Counted from the stretch's first letter, positions 49,425 through 59,323 are shown. The stretch is DNA of 64,000 bases from Rhodoplanes sp963724735 (GCA_963724735.1 CAVRVX010000034.1:62001-126000), one strand, 5' to 3'. Made by a program: numbers and translations. The notes: generated by a model not told the origin, from the sequence alone.

Positions 49425-50042
49425 ATGACCAAGCGCACCGAGGCGAAATACAAAATCGATCGCCGCATGGGCCAGAACATCTGGGGCCGCCCGAAGAGCC
49501 CCGTGAACCGCCGCGAATACGGTCCCGGCCAGCACGGCCAGCGCCGCAAGGGCAAGCTCTCCGACTACGGCGTTCAGCTGCGCGCCAAGCAGAAGCTCAA
49601 GGGCTACTACGCCAATATTTCCGAGCGTCAGTTCCGCGGCATCTATGAAGAAGCGATCCGCTTGAAGGGGGATTCCGGCGCCAATCTGATTGGGCTCCTG
49701 GAACGCCGTCTCGACGCGATCGTATATCGGGCGAAATTCGTTCCGACCATTTTCGCCGCGCGTCAGTTCATCAATCATGGCCATGTAAAGGTGAACGGCC
49801 AGCGCGTCACCATCGCGAGCTTTCGCTGCAAGGCGGGCGACGTCATCGAAGTCAAGGAGAAGTCGCGGCAGCTCGCGCTCGTGCTCGAAGCCACCGCCCT
49901 CGCCGAGCGCGACGTGCCGGACTACATCGAAGCCGACCACAACAAGATGACGGCGCGATTCGCTCGTGTTCCGCAAATCTCCGACGTCCCCTATCCGGTC
50001 CAGATGGAGCCGAGCCTGGTCGTCGAATACTACTCGCGGTGA
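49425..50042 (+). CDS. rpsD: 30S ribosomal protein S4
   Basis: 205 residues from ATG 49425 (GAGGA upstream), the usual alphaproteobacterial length. Motifs RRMGQNIWGRPKSPVNRREY, PGQHGQRRKGKLSDYGVQLR and the S4 RNA-binding domain (LERRLDAIVYRAKFVPTIFAARQFINHGHVKVNG) are intact. It is a primary 16S rRNA binder in 30S assembly. The phosphoesterase gene follows with a start within about 75 bases. Confidence 0.98.
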   Translation: MTKRTEAKYKIDRRMGQNIWGRPKSPVNRREYGPGQHGQRRKGKLSDYGVQLRAKQKLKGYYANISERQFRGIYEEAIRLKGDSGANLIGLLERRLDAIVYRAKFVPTIFAARQFINHGHVKVNGQRVTIASFRCKAGDVIEVKEKSRQLALVLEATALAERDVPDYIEADHNKMTARFARVPQISDVPYPVQMEPSLVVEYYSR

Positions 50043-50116
50043 TAGGCGCGCGATTCGGCCGTCGGCGCTGCTCGGACAAGCTCATACGCAAAAGCCCGAC
50101 TGGAGAGGCAAGCCGT

Positions 50117-51415
50117 GTGGAGCGCGCAGCGCTCGCCCTGTCCGGCGCGCTGGTCGCGCTCCTCGCCTCGGTCCCTGACGCCGCCGCGCAATCGGGCAAG
50201 CTGGAATACGCCTATGTCGTGCTCGGCGGGCACGGCGCGATCGCGCGCACGATCCTTTCCGGGACGATGGAGTGTCCGACCATCAATCTCGGCGGCGCCG
50301 CCGAACGAATGAACGTCCGCGCGCCTGCCGACGACGCGTTTCCGGTCCTCGTCTGCGAGACGCTGATGCCGCCAGGAACGACATCCGCGACGATCGACGG
50401 AGGCCTTCTACCGCTGCCGCCGCTGAGATTCGCCACGATCGCGACATTCGGCGATACCGGTTGCCGGCTCAAGGCCGGAGGAGATTCCGGAAAGAGCCGC
50501 AGGCATCACGACCATCCGGAGGCCGGCAAATTCCAAGATTGCAACAGCGCGTCGAAATGGCCGTTCGCGCGGTTGAGCGCGACGGTTGCCGCGAAACGGC
50601 CCGACCTCGTCATCCATGTCGGCGACTACATCTATCGCGAAAGCCCATGCCCACCAGGCGACGAGAACTGCAAAGGCAGCCCCAATGGCGACGACTGGCC
50701 GACCTGGCAAGCCGACTTCTTTCGGCCCGCCAGCCCCCTGCTTGCCGCCGCGCCATGGATCATGATGCGCGGCAATCATGAAAGCTGCGCGCGAGCAGGA
50801 TTGGGGTTTTTCCGGTTTCTCCATCCGGAGCTCGCGCGTGATGATGCGCCGCCGGCATGCACCGATTTTCTCCTTCCCTACACCGTCGACATGGGCGGCA
50901 AGTCCTTCCTCGTCATCGATTCGAGCAATGCGGAAGACGGCTGCCCCGACAATGCATGCGACAGCGCGCCCTATGCGACGCAATTCAAAAGCCTTGCGCC
51001 GAGGCCCGGCGCGTGGCTGCTCAGCCACCGCCCCATCTGGGCGATCGGTCGCAAGTTCAATCTCAATCAGACGCTCCAACAGGCCTTGGCTTCGTCGGGT
51101 GGCCGGCTGCCGCCGGCAATCGAACTCGTTCTGTCAGGGCACCTGCATCTTTTCGAACTGTTGAGCTTCACTGATCAACGCCCGCTGCAGCTTGTTGTCG
51201 GCAATGGCGGCACCACGCTCGACAAGAAGATCAACCGGAAGCTCGACGGCATGGCGTTCGGCGATACAACGGTGCGATATGGCCGCTCCGTGCACCACTT
51301 CGGCTTCGCCATGATTGCGCCGGGGGAAGACGGCTCGACGATGACATTGATAGAGCCAAGCGGTCGGCAGCGCATGAAATGCGCGCTCACACCGACATCG
51401 GCGCGCTGCGACTAA
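50117..51415 (+). CDS. Secreted metallophosphoesterase
   Basis: 432 residues from GTG 50117 with GGAGAGG eight bases upstream; an alternative in-frame start at 50039 overlaps the rpsD stop. A signal peptide (RAALALSGALVALLASVPDAAAQ) precedes a calcineurin-like domain with the motif order FGDTGCR, HVGDYIYRE, RGNHESC, SHRPIWA and SGHLHLFE. All metal-binding residues appear present. It should be a periplasmic phosphoesterase, substrate unknown. Its stop is about 60 bases from the converging oadB-like gene. Confidence 0.88.
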   Translation: MERAALALSGALVALLASVPDAAAQSGKLEYAYVVLGGHGAIARTILSGTMECPTINLGGAAERMNVRAPADDAFPVLVCETLMPPGTTSATIDGGLLPLPPLRFATIATFGDTGCRLKAGGDSGKSRRHHDHPEAGKFQDCNSASKWPFARLSATVAAKRPDLVIHVGDYIYRESPCPPGDENCKGSPNGDDWPTWQADFFRPASPLLAAAPWIMMRGNHESCARAGLGFFRFLHPELARDDAPPACTDFLLPYTVDMGGKSFLVIDSSNAEDGCPDNACDSAPYATQFKSLAPRPGAWLLSHRPIWAIGRKFNLNQTLQQALASSGGRLPPAIELVLSGHLHLFELLSFTDQRPLQLVVGNGGTTLDKKINRKLDGMAFGDTTVRYGRSVHHFGFAMIAPGEDGSTMTLIEPSGRQRMKCALTPTSARCD

Positions 51416-51477
51416 GTCGCCGAAAACAAAGCCCGCCCGCCCATTACCTTGCCGGGCGATGCCGCCCCGATCGCAAT

Positions 51478-52608
51478 TCACCGCACCCCGAGCAGCGCCA
51501 GCATGATACTGCCGGAGATCGCGGTCCCGAACACGCCCGCGAGATTGGGGCCCATCGCCTGATAGATCAGGTAATTGTTCGGGTTCTCCTTGTTGGCGAC
51601 CATGTGCGACACGCGGGCCGCGATCGGCACCGATGCGATGCCTGCCGATCCGACCAGCGGATTGATCTTTGTCGATAGAAACAGGTTCATGATCTTTGCG
51701 GTGATCACGCCCGACGCGGTTCCGAACATGAAGGCAACAAGGCCCAAGAATACGATCTCAATGGTCTTCACGTTCAGGAATGCGTCGGCGGTCATGGTCG
51801 AACCGATCGCAAGCGTAAGCGTGATGGTGATGACGTTCATCAGCCCGCCGCCCGCGGTGCGCGCGAGGCGGTCGACGACGCCGACCTCCTTGAGGAGATT
51901 GCCGAGCATCAGCATGGTCACGAGCGGCGCGACCGGCGGAAAGAACAGATTGACGATGAACGACATCACGAGCGGGAAGACGATCTTCTCCAGCTTACTC
52001 ACCGGGCGCGGCTGGCTCATCTTGATGAGTCGCTCTTCCTTGGTCGTCAGCAGCCGCATGACGGGCGGCTGGATCAAGGGCATCAGCGCCATATACGAAT
52101 AGGCGGCCACCGAAATCTGCGGCAATAAATGCGGCGCGAGCTTCACCGTGACGAAGATCGCCATCGGGCCGTCCGCCCCGCCGATAATGCCGATCGCGCC
52201 GGACTCCTGAATGCTGAAGCCCCACAGCTTGGCGCCGATCAGGGCGACGAAAATCCCGAGATGGGCGCCGGCGCCGAGGATGACGAGCTTCGGATTGGCG
52301 ATCATCGGCCCGAAATCCGTCATTGCGCCGACGCCGAGGAAGATCAGCGGCGGAACGATCAGCAGCGAAACGCCCTGATAAGCGTAATGGAACAGACCGC
52401 CTTCCTTGATCAGATCGGATCCGGGAACATTGGCGACGATGCAGGCGAAGCCGATGCCGATGAGGAGGAACGGCTCGTAATGCTTGGCCAGCGCGAAATA
52501 GATCATCGTCGCGCCGACCGCGATCATGACGAGGTTGCCCCACCAGATCTCCTGCAATCCGGTTTCATCGATCAGGGCGTTTATGAAGAGGATCATCTGG
52601 TCGAACAT
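51478..52608 (-). CDS. Sodium-ion-translocating decarboxylase beta-subunit (OadB/GcdB-like)
   Basis: 376 residues, highly hydrophobic with about ten membrane segments. The motif AIGIIGGADGPMAIF, with the Asp needed for Na+ movement in OadB, and the C-terminal IPIAARVSHMVANKENPNNYLIYQAMGPNLAGVFGTAI are diagnostic of the oxaloacetate/methylmalonyl/glutaconyl-CoA decarboxylase beta subunit. It is the membrane Na+ channel part of these pumps. No carboxyltransferase, biotin carrier or typical gamma subunit gene lies within the window. It is the last gene of a leftward operon of four. Confidence 0.93.
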   Translation of the reverse strand: MFDQMILFINALIDETGLQEIWWGNLVMIAVGATMIYFALAKHYEPFLLIGIGFACIVANVPGSDLIKEGGLFHYAYQGVSLLIVPPLIFLGVGAMTDFGPMIANPKLVILGAGAHLGIFVALIGAKLWGFSIQESGAIGIIGGADGPMAIFVTVKLAPHLLPQISVAAYSYMALMPLIQPPVMRLLTTKEERLIKMSQPRPVSKLEKIVFPLVMSFIVNLFFPPVAPLVTMLMLGNLLKEVGVVDRLARTAGGGLMNVITITLTLAIGSTMTADAFLNVKTIEIVFLGLVAFMFGTASGVITAKIMNLFLSTKINPLVGSAGIASVPIAARVSHMVANKENPNNYLIYQAMGPNLAGVFGTAISGSIMLALLGVR

Positions 52609-52630
52609 GGCCGTTGCCCCGATCGCTTAG

Positions 52631-52789
52631 TCAATCTTCGATGAGATCTTTGTCTTTGACCGCCACAAAAGCATTAAGAGCGGGGAAGACGGCCAACACG
52701 AAACCGATCCCTGCAATGACGAAGAAGCTCAAAAAGAAGTCGATCAGGCTGAGGAGCACAGCGCCGGCCAGCGTGTCGGGAACGAGCAT
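52631..52789 (-). CDS. Small single-pass membrane protein upstream of oadB-like gene
   Basis: 52 residues from ATG 52789. One long hydrophobic stretch (LSLIDFFLSFFVIAGIGFVLAVFPALNAF) and a charged tail (VAVKDKDLIED). It ends 22 bases before the oadB-like start. Position and single-pass topology are those of a gamma subunit (OadG), but the sequence is too short to confirm homology. An in-frame start at 52870 would add 27 polar residues and is less likely. Confidence 0.65.
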   Translation of the reverse strand: MLVPDTLAGAVLLSLIDFFLSFFVIAGIGFVLAVFPALNAFVAVKDKDLIED

Positions 52790-52829
52790 TCTTGATTTGT
52801 CCTTGGTTCGCACCCCATCGCTGCGGCCA

Positions 52830-53420
52830 TCAAGGTGCGAGCGGATCGGGCATGTTTGCGACAAGCTCATAGATCGAGATCAGGCTGTTGATCACGAGCT
52901 TGTCGTTGGGGTGAACGGTGAATGCATAGTCTTCCAGCGGACGCAGCGTTTTCTGGTTGATGTCGGCGATGAACGGGTCCAGCGTCTCGAGCTTCCCGGC
53001 GGCGGCGATGATGTCGAGGACGCGCAACCACAAATCGGTCTTGGCGGGGCTGTCGAGCAAAAGCTTGCATTCGAGCATGCCGAGCCCATAGACGAGGGCG
53101 AAGATTTCATTGCACCGCGCTTCGCCGAAGCTTTTTGCATTGGTCGGATCAAGCGGTAGGAAGGGTTGGAACCGCGCGATCGTCGCCGCCTGCAGCGCCG
53201 CGATCTTGATCTTCTCGTTGGAGTGGCCGGACGGAAGCCGCCAGTCCTTGTAGGCCTTGTTCAGCAGGAAATAGCCCTCGGTCAAAAGCCGAATGCGGGG
53301 TTCGCGCAGGACGATGCGGTCAGGCGGCAACGTGCCCGAATTCAGCAGTTCGCGCGCCACTTCGCGTAAAAGGCCTGCTCTTTCGGAAATCGCTTTCTCG
53401 GACGCGTAAAACGAACTCAC
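52830..53420 (-). CDS. Hypothetical helical protein in the oadB operon
   Basis: 196 residues without membrane segments or signal peptide. It is mostly helical by composition, with segments ISERAGLLREVARELLNSG, LLTEGYFLLNKAYKDWRLP and ETLDPFIADINQKTLRPLED. I do not recognise the family. It overlaps the preceding small gene by four bases (ATGA) and is followed 40 bases later by the small membrane protein, so cotranscription with the oadB-like gene is very likely. Confidence 0.7.
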   Translation of the reverse strand: MSSFYASEKAISERAGLLREVARELLNSGTLPPDRIVLREPRIRLLTEGYFLLNKAYKDWRLPSGHSNEKIKIAALQAATIARFQPFLPLDPTNAKSFGEARCNEIFALVYGLGMLECKLLLDSPAKTDLWLRVLDIIAAAGKLETLDPFIADINQKTLRPLEDYAFTVHPNDKLVINSLISIYELVANMPDPLAP

Positions 53421-53647
53421 TCCGGCCCCCGTCCGCGCCTCGACGAGGCAACGCTCGGAATGGCTTGTGCAAGCGCCGCCATGCCCGCAAACAGTTCGTC
53501 TTTGACGGTATTGAAGCTTTCACGCAGTTCCGTTGCGGCGATCCGCGGGTTGCTGTTGTTCTCCTTCCGACGGTCAAGCGCGTCCACGGCCGGACCGCTA
53601 ATGGGCACATAACTGATCGGCAGATTGAGATCATTCGAAACCGGCAT
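53417..53647 (-). CDS. Small hypothetical protein, first gene of the oadB operon
   Basis: 76 residues: NDLNLPISYVPISGPAVDAL, a helical middle (AATELRESFNTVKDELFAGMAALAQAI) and a basic tail. No known family recognised. The stop overlaps the next start by four bases. It is the promoter-proximal member of the four-gene set. Confidence 0.6.
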   Translation of the reverse strand: MPVSNDLNLPISYVPISGPAVDALDRRKENNSNPRIAATELRESFNTVKDELFAGMAALAQAIPSVASSRRGRGPE

Positions 53648-53809
53648 TACCCCGCTCCCTTAGAGGCACGTCCGGCGGCCTAAGCCTGTTGGGGAGAGCA
53701 ATCGTCGGCAATGCCGCAGCGAACGCGCGCGCTCGTCGCATACCCCGCAAAGTCGTACCACCAGCCCCAAAATGACACCAGATCGGGAGAGCTGCGTTCT
53801 CGGCCGTTT

Positions 53810-54058
53810 TCACCCCTCGACTAGGCGCGCCTGGCGTTCGATCTCCAACTGCTCTTTCCGCCCGTCGGCATTCTTGAGGGAGCCATCCATGATCAGGATC
53901 ACCAAGATCCAGGATACCACGAAATTCGAGAACAGGAGCGCCAGGAACACGATCAGGCTCGCGCCCGAGGAAACCTCGCGTTCGACAAAGAGACCGATGA
54001 AGGAGGATACCGCCGCGCCGATTGCGACGAACACCGTGTAAATGACGAGCGCCTTCAT
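53810..54058 (-). CDS. Small two-span membrane protein of unknown function
   Basis: 82 residues. Two hydrophobic segments (LVIYTVFVAIGAAVSSFIGLFV and GASLIVFLALLFSNFVVSWILVILIM) and a charged tail (NADGRKEQLEIERQARLVEG). Similar short membrane proteins are scattered in alphaproteobacteria without known function. It lies 163 bases upstream of the oadB-operon start on the same strand. Confidence 0.65.
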   Translation of the reverse strand: MKALVIYTVFVAIGAAVSSFIGLFVEREVSSGASLIVFLALLFSNFVVSWILVILIMDGSLKNADGRKEQLEIERQARLVEG

Positions 54059-54220
54059 TTGCTGTCCTCACGGTAGGGGGAAGAGATTGGCCCGAGGTTC
54101 GCGCCCTTCGGGTCGGCAGGCGAGCGTGCGCTCGACGGCGAGCGGGGAGCTCAACGTCGATCAAGAGCCGACTGTAACGAGGGTCGCTGACGAGCGCCTT
54201 ACACCAAGCTTACGCAGAGC

Positions 54221-55645
54221 TTACAGCGCATCTATTTTCCGCACCTCTTCCGCCCCCAGTCGAGACGGACTGTGGGCGGGCGAGTGGTCCGGAATGTCCG
54301 GTGCGAGGCGGAAAATCAGAGAGAATTGCGCGCCGCCGGTCGGGAGGTTGGCGATCGTGACCGTCCCGCCGTGAATCTCCATGATCCGCTGCACAATCGG
54401 AAGCCCAAGTCCCGCGCCGCTCGAGCTGTCGCGTTCGCGCCGCCAGAATCTCCGGAACAGCAGCTTATGCTCTGACGGTCCGATGCCCGGGCCGGAGTCG
54501 CGGATGTGGGCCCTGCCCGCGTCCGTGATTTCCACTTCGACGCCGCCGCCGACCGGCGTGTGCTTGATCGCGTTTTCGATCACGTTGCGAAGCGCCCGCG
54601 CGATCATTTCGCCGTGGCCCGCGACCCAGACCGCGTCTTCCCCACCGGCCAGGCCGATATTCTTGCCTTGCGCCAGCGCAAGCGGCGCGAGAAACGAAAT
54701 CACCTCGATGGCGACCGATCGCAATTCGGCTCGCTCGGCGATGTCGAGCTCCATGTTCTCGACTTCAGCCATCTCCAGGAGCTGGGTGACGATGCGGGTC
54801 ATGGCTTCGATGTCAGGGAGCAGCGTTTTGGCGACGCGGGCATCGCCGAGCGTCTCGATCCGCGTCCGCAGGATGGTGAGCGGCGTCCGCAGTTCATGCG
54901 CCGCATCCGCAGTGAAATCACGTTGCACGCGAAAGCCATGTTCGAGGCGATCGAGCGCGCCGTTGATGGCGACCACCAAGGGAGCGATTTCGCTCGGGAT
55001 TCCGCGCGACGCCAACCGAAGATCGGCGCGCGTCGGGCTGATCTCCTTGGCGAGCCGTGAGGCCGCCAGAACCGGCCGAAATGCCCGGCGCACAATTTCC
55101 ACGTCAATCGCGAGCAAGAGCAATAGGATCGGGATCACGATCCATGCCACCCGCGGAAAGAAGTTCGAAACGACGTCATCCAACAGCGCGTCCCGATGCG
55201 TCACGTTCTCGGCGACCTCGATCCACGCCCTGCGCGCCCCCTCTTCCTTCAAGAGGCGCGCTCCGGAATAGGCCGCGCCGCCATGCCGAGCCTGAAGGAG
55301 CTGCGCCGTTTCGGACTGCGCCTCGGGGAAAATGGAGCGCCCGCCCATCGTCGAGAACAATACCTCCCCGTTATCGTGGCGAACCGCATAAACGTAACGT
55401 CCATACGCCTGGGAATAGAGGTCCTGCAGGATCTCGGGCAAGTCGAGGCGCCAACGACCGTCGCCGCCCAGTATCAGATGCTGCGCGATCTGGTCGGCGT
55501 GCTCGCGCATCGCCGCATGATGGATCTTGTTCGTCTCGACGACCAGCAGCAGATAGAGCGATCCCAACACCAGGATCGCGGCGGCGCCGACCACGATCAG
55601 CTGCAGCAGAAAGATGCGAACGACGATTGACGTGGCGCGCGGCAC
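54221..55645 (-). CDS. Sensor histidine kinase (QseC/TctE type)
   Basis: 474 residues from GTG 55645. Two membrane segments (FLLQLIVVGAAAILVLGSLYLLLVV and VAWIVIPILLLLLAIDV) flank a periplasmic domain of about 115 residues. HAMP follows, then the H box RDFTADAAHELRTPLTILRTRIE, the N box RNVIENAIKHTP, and the nucleotide boxes DSGPGIG and GAGLGLPIVQRI. The start overlaps the stop of the regulator by one base (TAGTG), the usual coupling. The signal is unknown. Confidence 0.92.
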   Translation of the reverse strand: MPRATSIVVRIFLLQLIVVGAAAILVLGSLYLLLVVETNKIHHAAMREHADQIAQHLILGGDGRWRLDLPEILQDLYSQAYGRYVYAVRHDNGEVLFSTMGGRSIFPEAQSETAQLLQARHGGAAYSGARLLKEEGARRAWIEVAENVTHRDALLDDVVSNFFPRVAWIVIPILLLLLAIDVEIVRRAFRPVLAASRLAKEISPTRADLRLASRGIPSEIAPLVVAINGALDRLEHGFRVQRDFTADAAHELRTPLTILRTRIETLGDARVAKTLLPDIEAMTRIVTQLLEMAEVENMELDIAERAELRSVAIEVISFLAPLALAQGKNIGLAGGEDAVWVAGHGEMIARALRNVIENAIKHTPVGGGVEVEITDAGRAHIRDSGPGIGPSEHKLLFRRFWRRERDSSSGAGLGLPIVQRIMEIHGGTVTIANLPTGGAQFSLIFRLAPDIPDHSPAHSPSRLGAEEVRKIDAL

Positions 55646-56319
55646 TATTTCGTCTCTCCGATCATGTAGCCGATGCCCCGCACAGTATGGATGGCGACCT
55701 GCGCGCCAAGCTCCGCCAGCTGTTTGCGCAGCCTGTGGACGTAGACTTCAACCGCGTTCGACGACAGATCGCCGCCGGCGCCGAACAATTGATCCTCGAC
55801 GAGCTTCTTGGAAACGACCTTTCCCTTGCGGCGCATGAGAATTTCAAGGACGGCAAGCTCGCGCGCAGAGATCACGCGCGGCTTTCCATCCACGAGCACC
55901 TGCCGGCCGGCGGTGTCCAACCCCAGATTGGCGAGATCGAGGACAAGTCCCTGCAACTCGCGTGGTCGCCGCAGCAGCGCCTCCAGGCGGGCGACCAATT
56001 CCTCGAAAGCGAACGGCTTGACGATATAGTCGTCCGCGCCGCTGCGCAGACCGGCGACGCGATCTTGGACGCCGCCCCGGGCGGTCAGAATCAGAATGCC
56101 GGCAGGTTCGCGCTCGGTCCGCAGATCGCGCACGATCGCGAGGCCGTCGGCATCCGGCAGGCCGAGATCAAGGATGATCGCCGCATAACTCGTCAGCGCG
56201 AGCAAATGACGGGCCTCGGCGGCGGTTCCGGCGCGGTCGGCCAGGAAACCTGCCGCGCCCAGCCCCTTGATCATGAGCTGCGCCAGTTCCCCGTTGTCCT
56301 CGACGACCAGGATACGCAT
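55645..56319 (-). CDS. OmpR-type response regulator
   Basis: 224 residues from ATG 56319. Receiver with EDN at 7-9, Asp51 in AIILDLGLP, Thr and Lys in LILTARGG and IVKPFAFEEL; winged helix with ISARELAVLEILMRRKGKVVSKKL and NAVEVYVHRLRKQL, then IHTVRGIGYMIGE. It is paired with the QseC-type kinase. A self-contained two-component system; no target gene is evident nearby. Confidence 0.93.
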   Translation of the reverse strand: MRILVVEDNGELAQLMIKGLGAAGFLADRAGTAAEARHLLALTSYAAIILDLGLPDADGLAIVRDLRTEREPAGILILTARGGVQDRVAGLRSGADDYIVKPFAFEELVARLEALLRRPRELQGLVLDLANLGLDTAGRQVLVDGKPRVISARELAVLEILMRRKGKVVSKKLVEDQLFGAGGDLSSNAVEVYVHRLRKQLAELGAQVAIHTVRGIGYMIGETK

Positions 56320-56450
56320 GTAACGGCTGCCACGCTCCCATGGCGGCCGTCGCTGATTTACGTCCGCCGAATTTCGAATTCTGCCCTTGGGGCGCGGCAC
56401 CTCGCGGCAGACGCTGTTCAAGTCGGCGAGAACGGAAAATCGGCGACCCG

Positions 56451-56789
<339 letters not shown>

Positions 56790-56844
56790 GATTTGACTGG
56801 TCCTTATGACGCGGGCCAAGCCCCGCGCCTCAGTGTGGTTGAAC

Positions 56845-57081
56845 CTAGCGCTCCGGCGTGCCGGTCTGCAAGGCGAGCGCGTGCAGCTGACCGCCCATTT
56901 CGGACTTGAGCGCCGCATAGACGAGCTGGTGCTGCTGCACCCGCGACTTGCCGCGGAAGGACTCGGCGATCACGGTGGCGGCATAGTGATCGCCGTCCCC
57001 CGCCAGATCGCGGATGGTGACCTCAGCGTCCGGGATGTGATCCCTGATCCGCCGCTCGATCTCGTCCGCGCTCATCGGCAT
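56845..57081 (-). CDS. BolA family protein
   Basis: 78 residues with the BolA core: ADEIERRIRDHIPDAEVTIRDLAGDGDHYAATVIAESFRGKSRVQQHQLVYAAL and the conserved histidines for cluster binding with a CGFS glutaredoxin. It sits between purL (25 bases upstream) and grxD (55 bases downstream), in a probable three-gene unit. Confidence 0.95.
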   Translation of the reverse strand: MPMSADEIERRIRDHIPDAEVTIRDLAGDGDHYAATVIAESFRGKSRVQQHQLVYAALKSEMGGQLHALALQTGTPER

Positions 57082-57106
57082 GACCGTCTCCGCGCCGCGC
57101 TCGTCC

Positions 57107-59323
57107 TCATGCCGCTGCCCCCGACATATAGGTCGGAAACCACCGTTCGAAATGCTCTTTCAAGCCCTTTATCAAGAGTGGCCGCTCGCCCGGCAGAATT
57201 AAGGCCTCGCCGCCGGTGACCCCGATGCGGGCCACGGGCACCCTGGACGCCTGCGCGCGCGCGAGCACTGCGTCGGCCCGGCTCGCAGTCACCGCGACCA
57301 GGTAGCGGCCCTGGTCTTCCCCAAACCAGTAGGCGTGCGGCGGGACGGTTGCGGGCGGCAATTCCAGCACGGCGCCTATTCCGCCGGAGGCGATCGCCAT
57401 CTCCGCGATCGCGACGACGAGGCCGCCGTCTGACACATCGTGCACGGTCGTTGCGGTCCGATCGCGGATCAGCGCGCGCACGAAATCGCCGTTGCGCCGC
57501 TCCGCGGCGAGATCGACAGGGGGCGGCGCCCCCTCCTCTCTCCCGCACGCCTCGCGCAGGTAGAGCGACTGGCCGAGCCAGCCTTCCGTCACGCCGATCA
57601 GGAGGATGGCTGCGCCCTCCGCCTCGAAGACGATCGAAGCGCTCCGGGTGAAGTCGTCGAGGAGGCCGACGCCGCCGATGGTCGGAGTCGGCAGGATCGC
57701 GCGGCCGAACGTCTCGTTGTAGAGAGAGACATTGCCCGACACGACCGGAAAGTCCAGCACCCGGCAGGCTTCCGCGATCCCCCGGATGCAACCCACCAGC
57801 TGTCCCATGATCTCCGGCTTTTCCGGATTGCCGAAGTTGAGATTGTCGGTGAGCGCCAGCGGCTGCGCGCCGACCGCGGTCAGATTGCGCCACGCCTCCG
57901 CCACCGCCTGCTTGCCGCCTTCGAACGGATCGGCCTCGCAGTAGCGCGGCGTGACGTCGGTGGTGAATGCGAGCCCCTTCGGCCCGTCGAGGACGCGCAC
58001 CACGGCGGCATCGCCTCCCGGCCGCTGCACGGTATTGCCGAGAATGATGTGGTCGTATTGCTCCCACACCCAGCGTTTGGAGCACAGATCGGGCGAGCCG
58101 ATGAGCTTCTCCAGCGCGTCGGCGGCGGACATCGGCGGCGCGACGGAGGCCGGCTCGACGACTGGCGGCCTCGGCGTGTCGACATAGGGCCGCAGATAGA
58201 CGGGGGCCTCGTCACCCAGCTCCTTGATGGGGAGATCGGCCATCGTCTCGCCCGCCCGGCGGACGACGAACCGCTTCGTCGACGTGGTCTCGCCTACCAC
58301 GGCGAAGTCCAACCCCCATTTGCGGAAAATCGCCTCGGCCTCGGCCTCTTTCTCCGGCTTGAGCACCATGAGCATGCGCTCCTGGCTCTCCGACAGCATC
58401 ATCTCGTAGGCGGTCATGCCGGTTTCCCGGCACGGCACCTGGTCGAGATCGAGCGTGACGCCGAGATCGCCCTTCGCCCCCATCTCGACCGCCGAGCAGG
58501 TCAAGCCGGCCGCGCCCATGTCTTGTATGGCGATCACGCAGTCCTTCGCCATGATTTCGAGGCAGGCCTCCAGCAGCAGCTTTTCCGAAAAGGGATCGCC
58601 CACCTGCACGGTCGGACGCTTCTCCTCGGCGTCAGCGCCGAACTCGGCGGAGGCCATGGTCGCCCCGTGGATGCCGTCCCGTCCGGTCTTCGAGCCGAGA
58701 TAGACGATCGGCATGCCCACACCGGACGCGGCGGCATAGAAAATCTTGTCCGTCTCCGCGAGGCCGACCGCCATCGCATTGACCAAAATGTTGCCGTCAT
58801 AGCGATTGTGGAAGCGAACCGAGCCGCCCACCGTCGGCACGCCGAAGGAATTGCCGTAGCCGCCGATGCCGGCCACCACGCCTGCGACCAGCCGCCGAGT
58901 CCTCGGGTGGGAGGGGTCCCCAAAGGACAAGGAGTTCAGGCAAGCGATCGGCCGCGCGCCCATGGTGAAGACGTCGCGCAGGATTCCGCCGATCCCGGTC
59001 GCCGCGCCTTGATAGGGCTCGATATAGCTCGGGTGGTTGTGGCTCTCCATCTTGAACACCACCGCGAGTCCGTCGCCGATGTCGATGACCCCGGCGTTCT
59101 CGCCGGGCCCCTGGATCACGCAGCGGCCGGTGGTCGGCAGCGTCTTGAGATGCACCTTGGAGGATTTGTAGGAGCAGTGCTCGTTCCACATCGCCGAGAA
59201 GATGCCGAGCTCGGTGATGCTCGGCTCGCGGCCGATCAGCGCGAGGATGCGCTCGTATTCATCGGGCTTCAGCCCGTGCTCGACGACAAGCTCGGGGGTG
59301 ATCTTCGGTTCGTTGGGAATCAC
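57107..59323 (-). CDS. purL: Phosphoribosylformylglycinamidine synthase subunit PurL
   Basis: 738 residues, the small bacterial/archaeal-type PurL used with PurS and PurQ. Motifs include the start EHGLKPDEYERIL, MWNEHCSYKSSKVHL, FKMESHNHPSYIEPYQGAATGIGGI and GDKFSEKLLLEAC-like GDPFSEKLLLEACLE, then DMGAAGLTCSAVEM, DNLNFGNPEKPEIMGQLVGC and HDVSDGGLVVAIAEM. It converts FGAR to FGAM with ATP and glutamine-derived ammonia. It is the first gene of the purL-bolA-grxD unit. Confidence 0.97.
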   Translation of the reverse strand: MIPNEPKITPELVVEHGLKPDEYERILALIGREPSITELGIFSAMWNEHCSYKSSKVHLKTLPTTGRCVIQGPGENAGVIDIGDGLAVVFKMESHNHPSYIEPYQGAATGIGGILRDVFTMGARPIACLNSLSFGDPSHPRTRRLVAGVVAGIGGYGNSFGVPTVGGSVRFHNRYDGNILVNAMAVGLAETDKIFYAAASGVGMPIVYLGSKTGRDGIHGATMASAEFGADAEEKRPTVQVGDPFSEKLLLEACLEIMAKDCVIAIQDMGAAGLTCSAVEMGAKGDLGVTLDLDQVPCRETGMTAYEMMLSESQERMLMVLKPEKEAEAEAIFRKWGLDFAVVGETTSTKRFVVRRAGETMADLPIKELGDEAPVYLRPYVDTPRPPVVEPASVAPPMSAADALEKLIGSPDLCSKRWVWEQYDHIILGNTVQRPGGDAAVVRVLDGPKGLAFTTDVTPRYCEADPFEGGKQAVAEAWRNLTAVGAQPLALTDNLNFGNPEKPEIMGQLVGCIRGIAEACRVLDFPVVSGNVSLYNETFGRAILPTPTIGGVGLLDDFTRSASIVFEAEGAAILLIGVTEGWLGQSLYLREACGREEGAPPPVDLAAERRNGDFVRALIRDRTATTVHDVSDGGLVVAIAEMAIASGGIGAVLELPPATVPPHAYWFGEDQGRYLVAVTASRADAVLARAQASRVPVARIGVTGGEALILPGERPLLIKGLKEHFERWFPTYMSGAAA

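Noticed and set aside
54042..54374. Rightward open frame opposite the end of the QseC-type kinase
   Set aside because: Antisense to a certain gene and without any domain.
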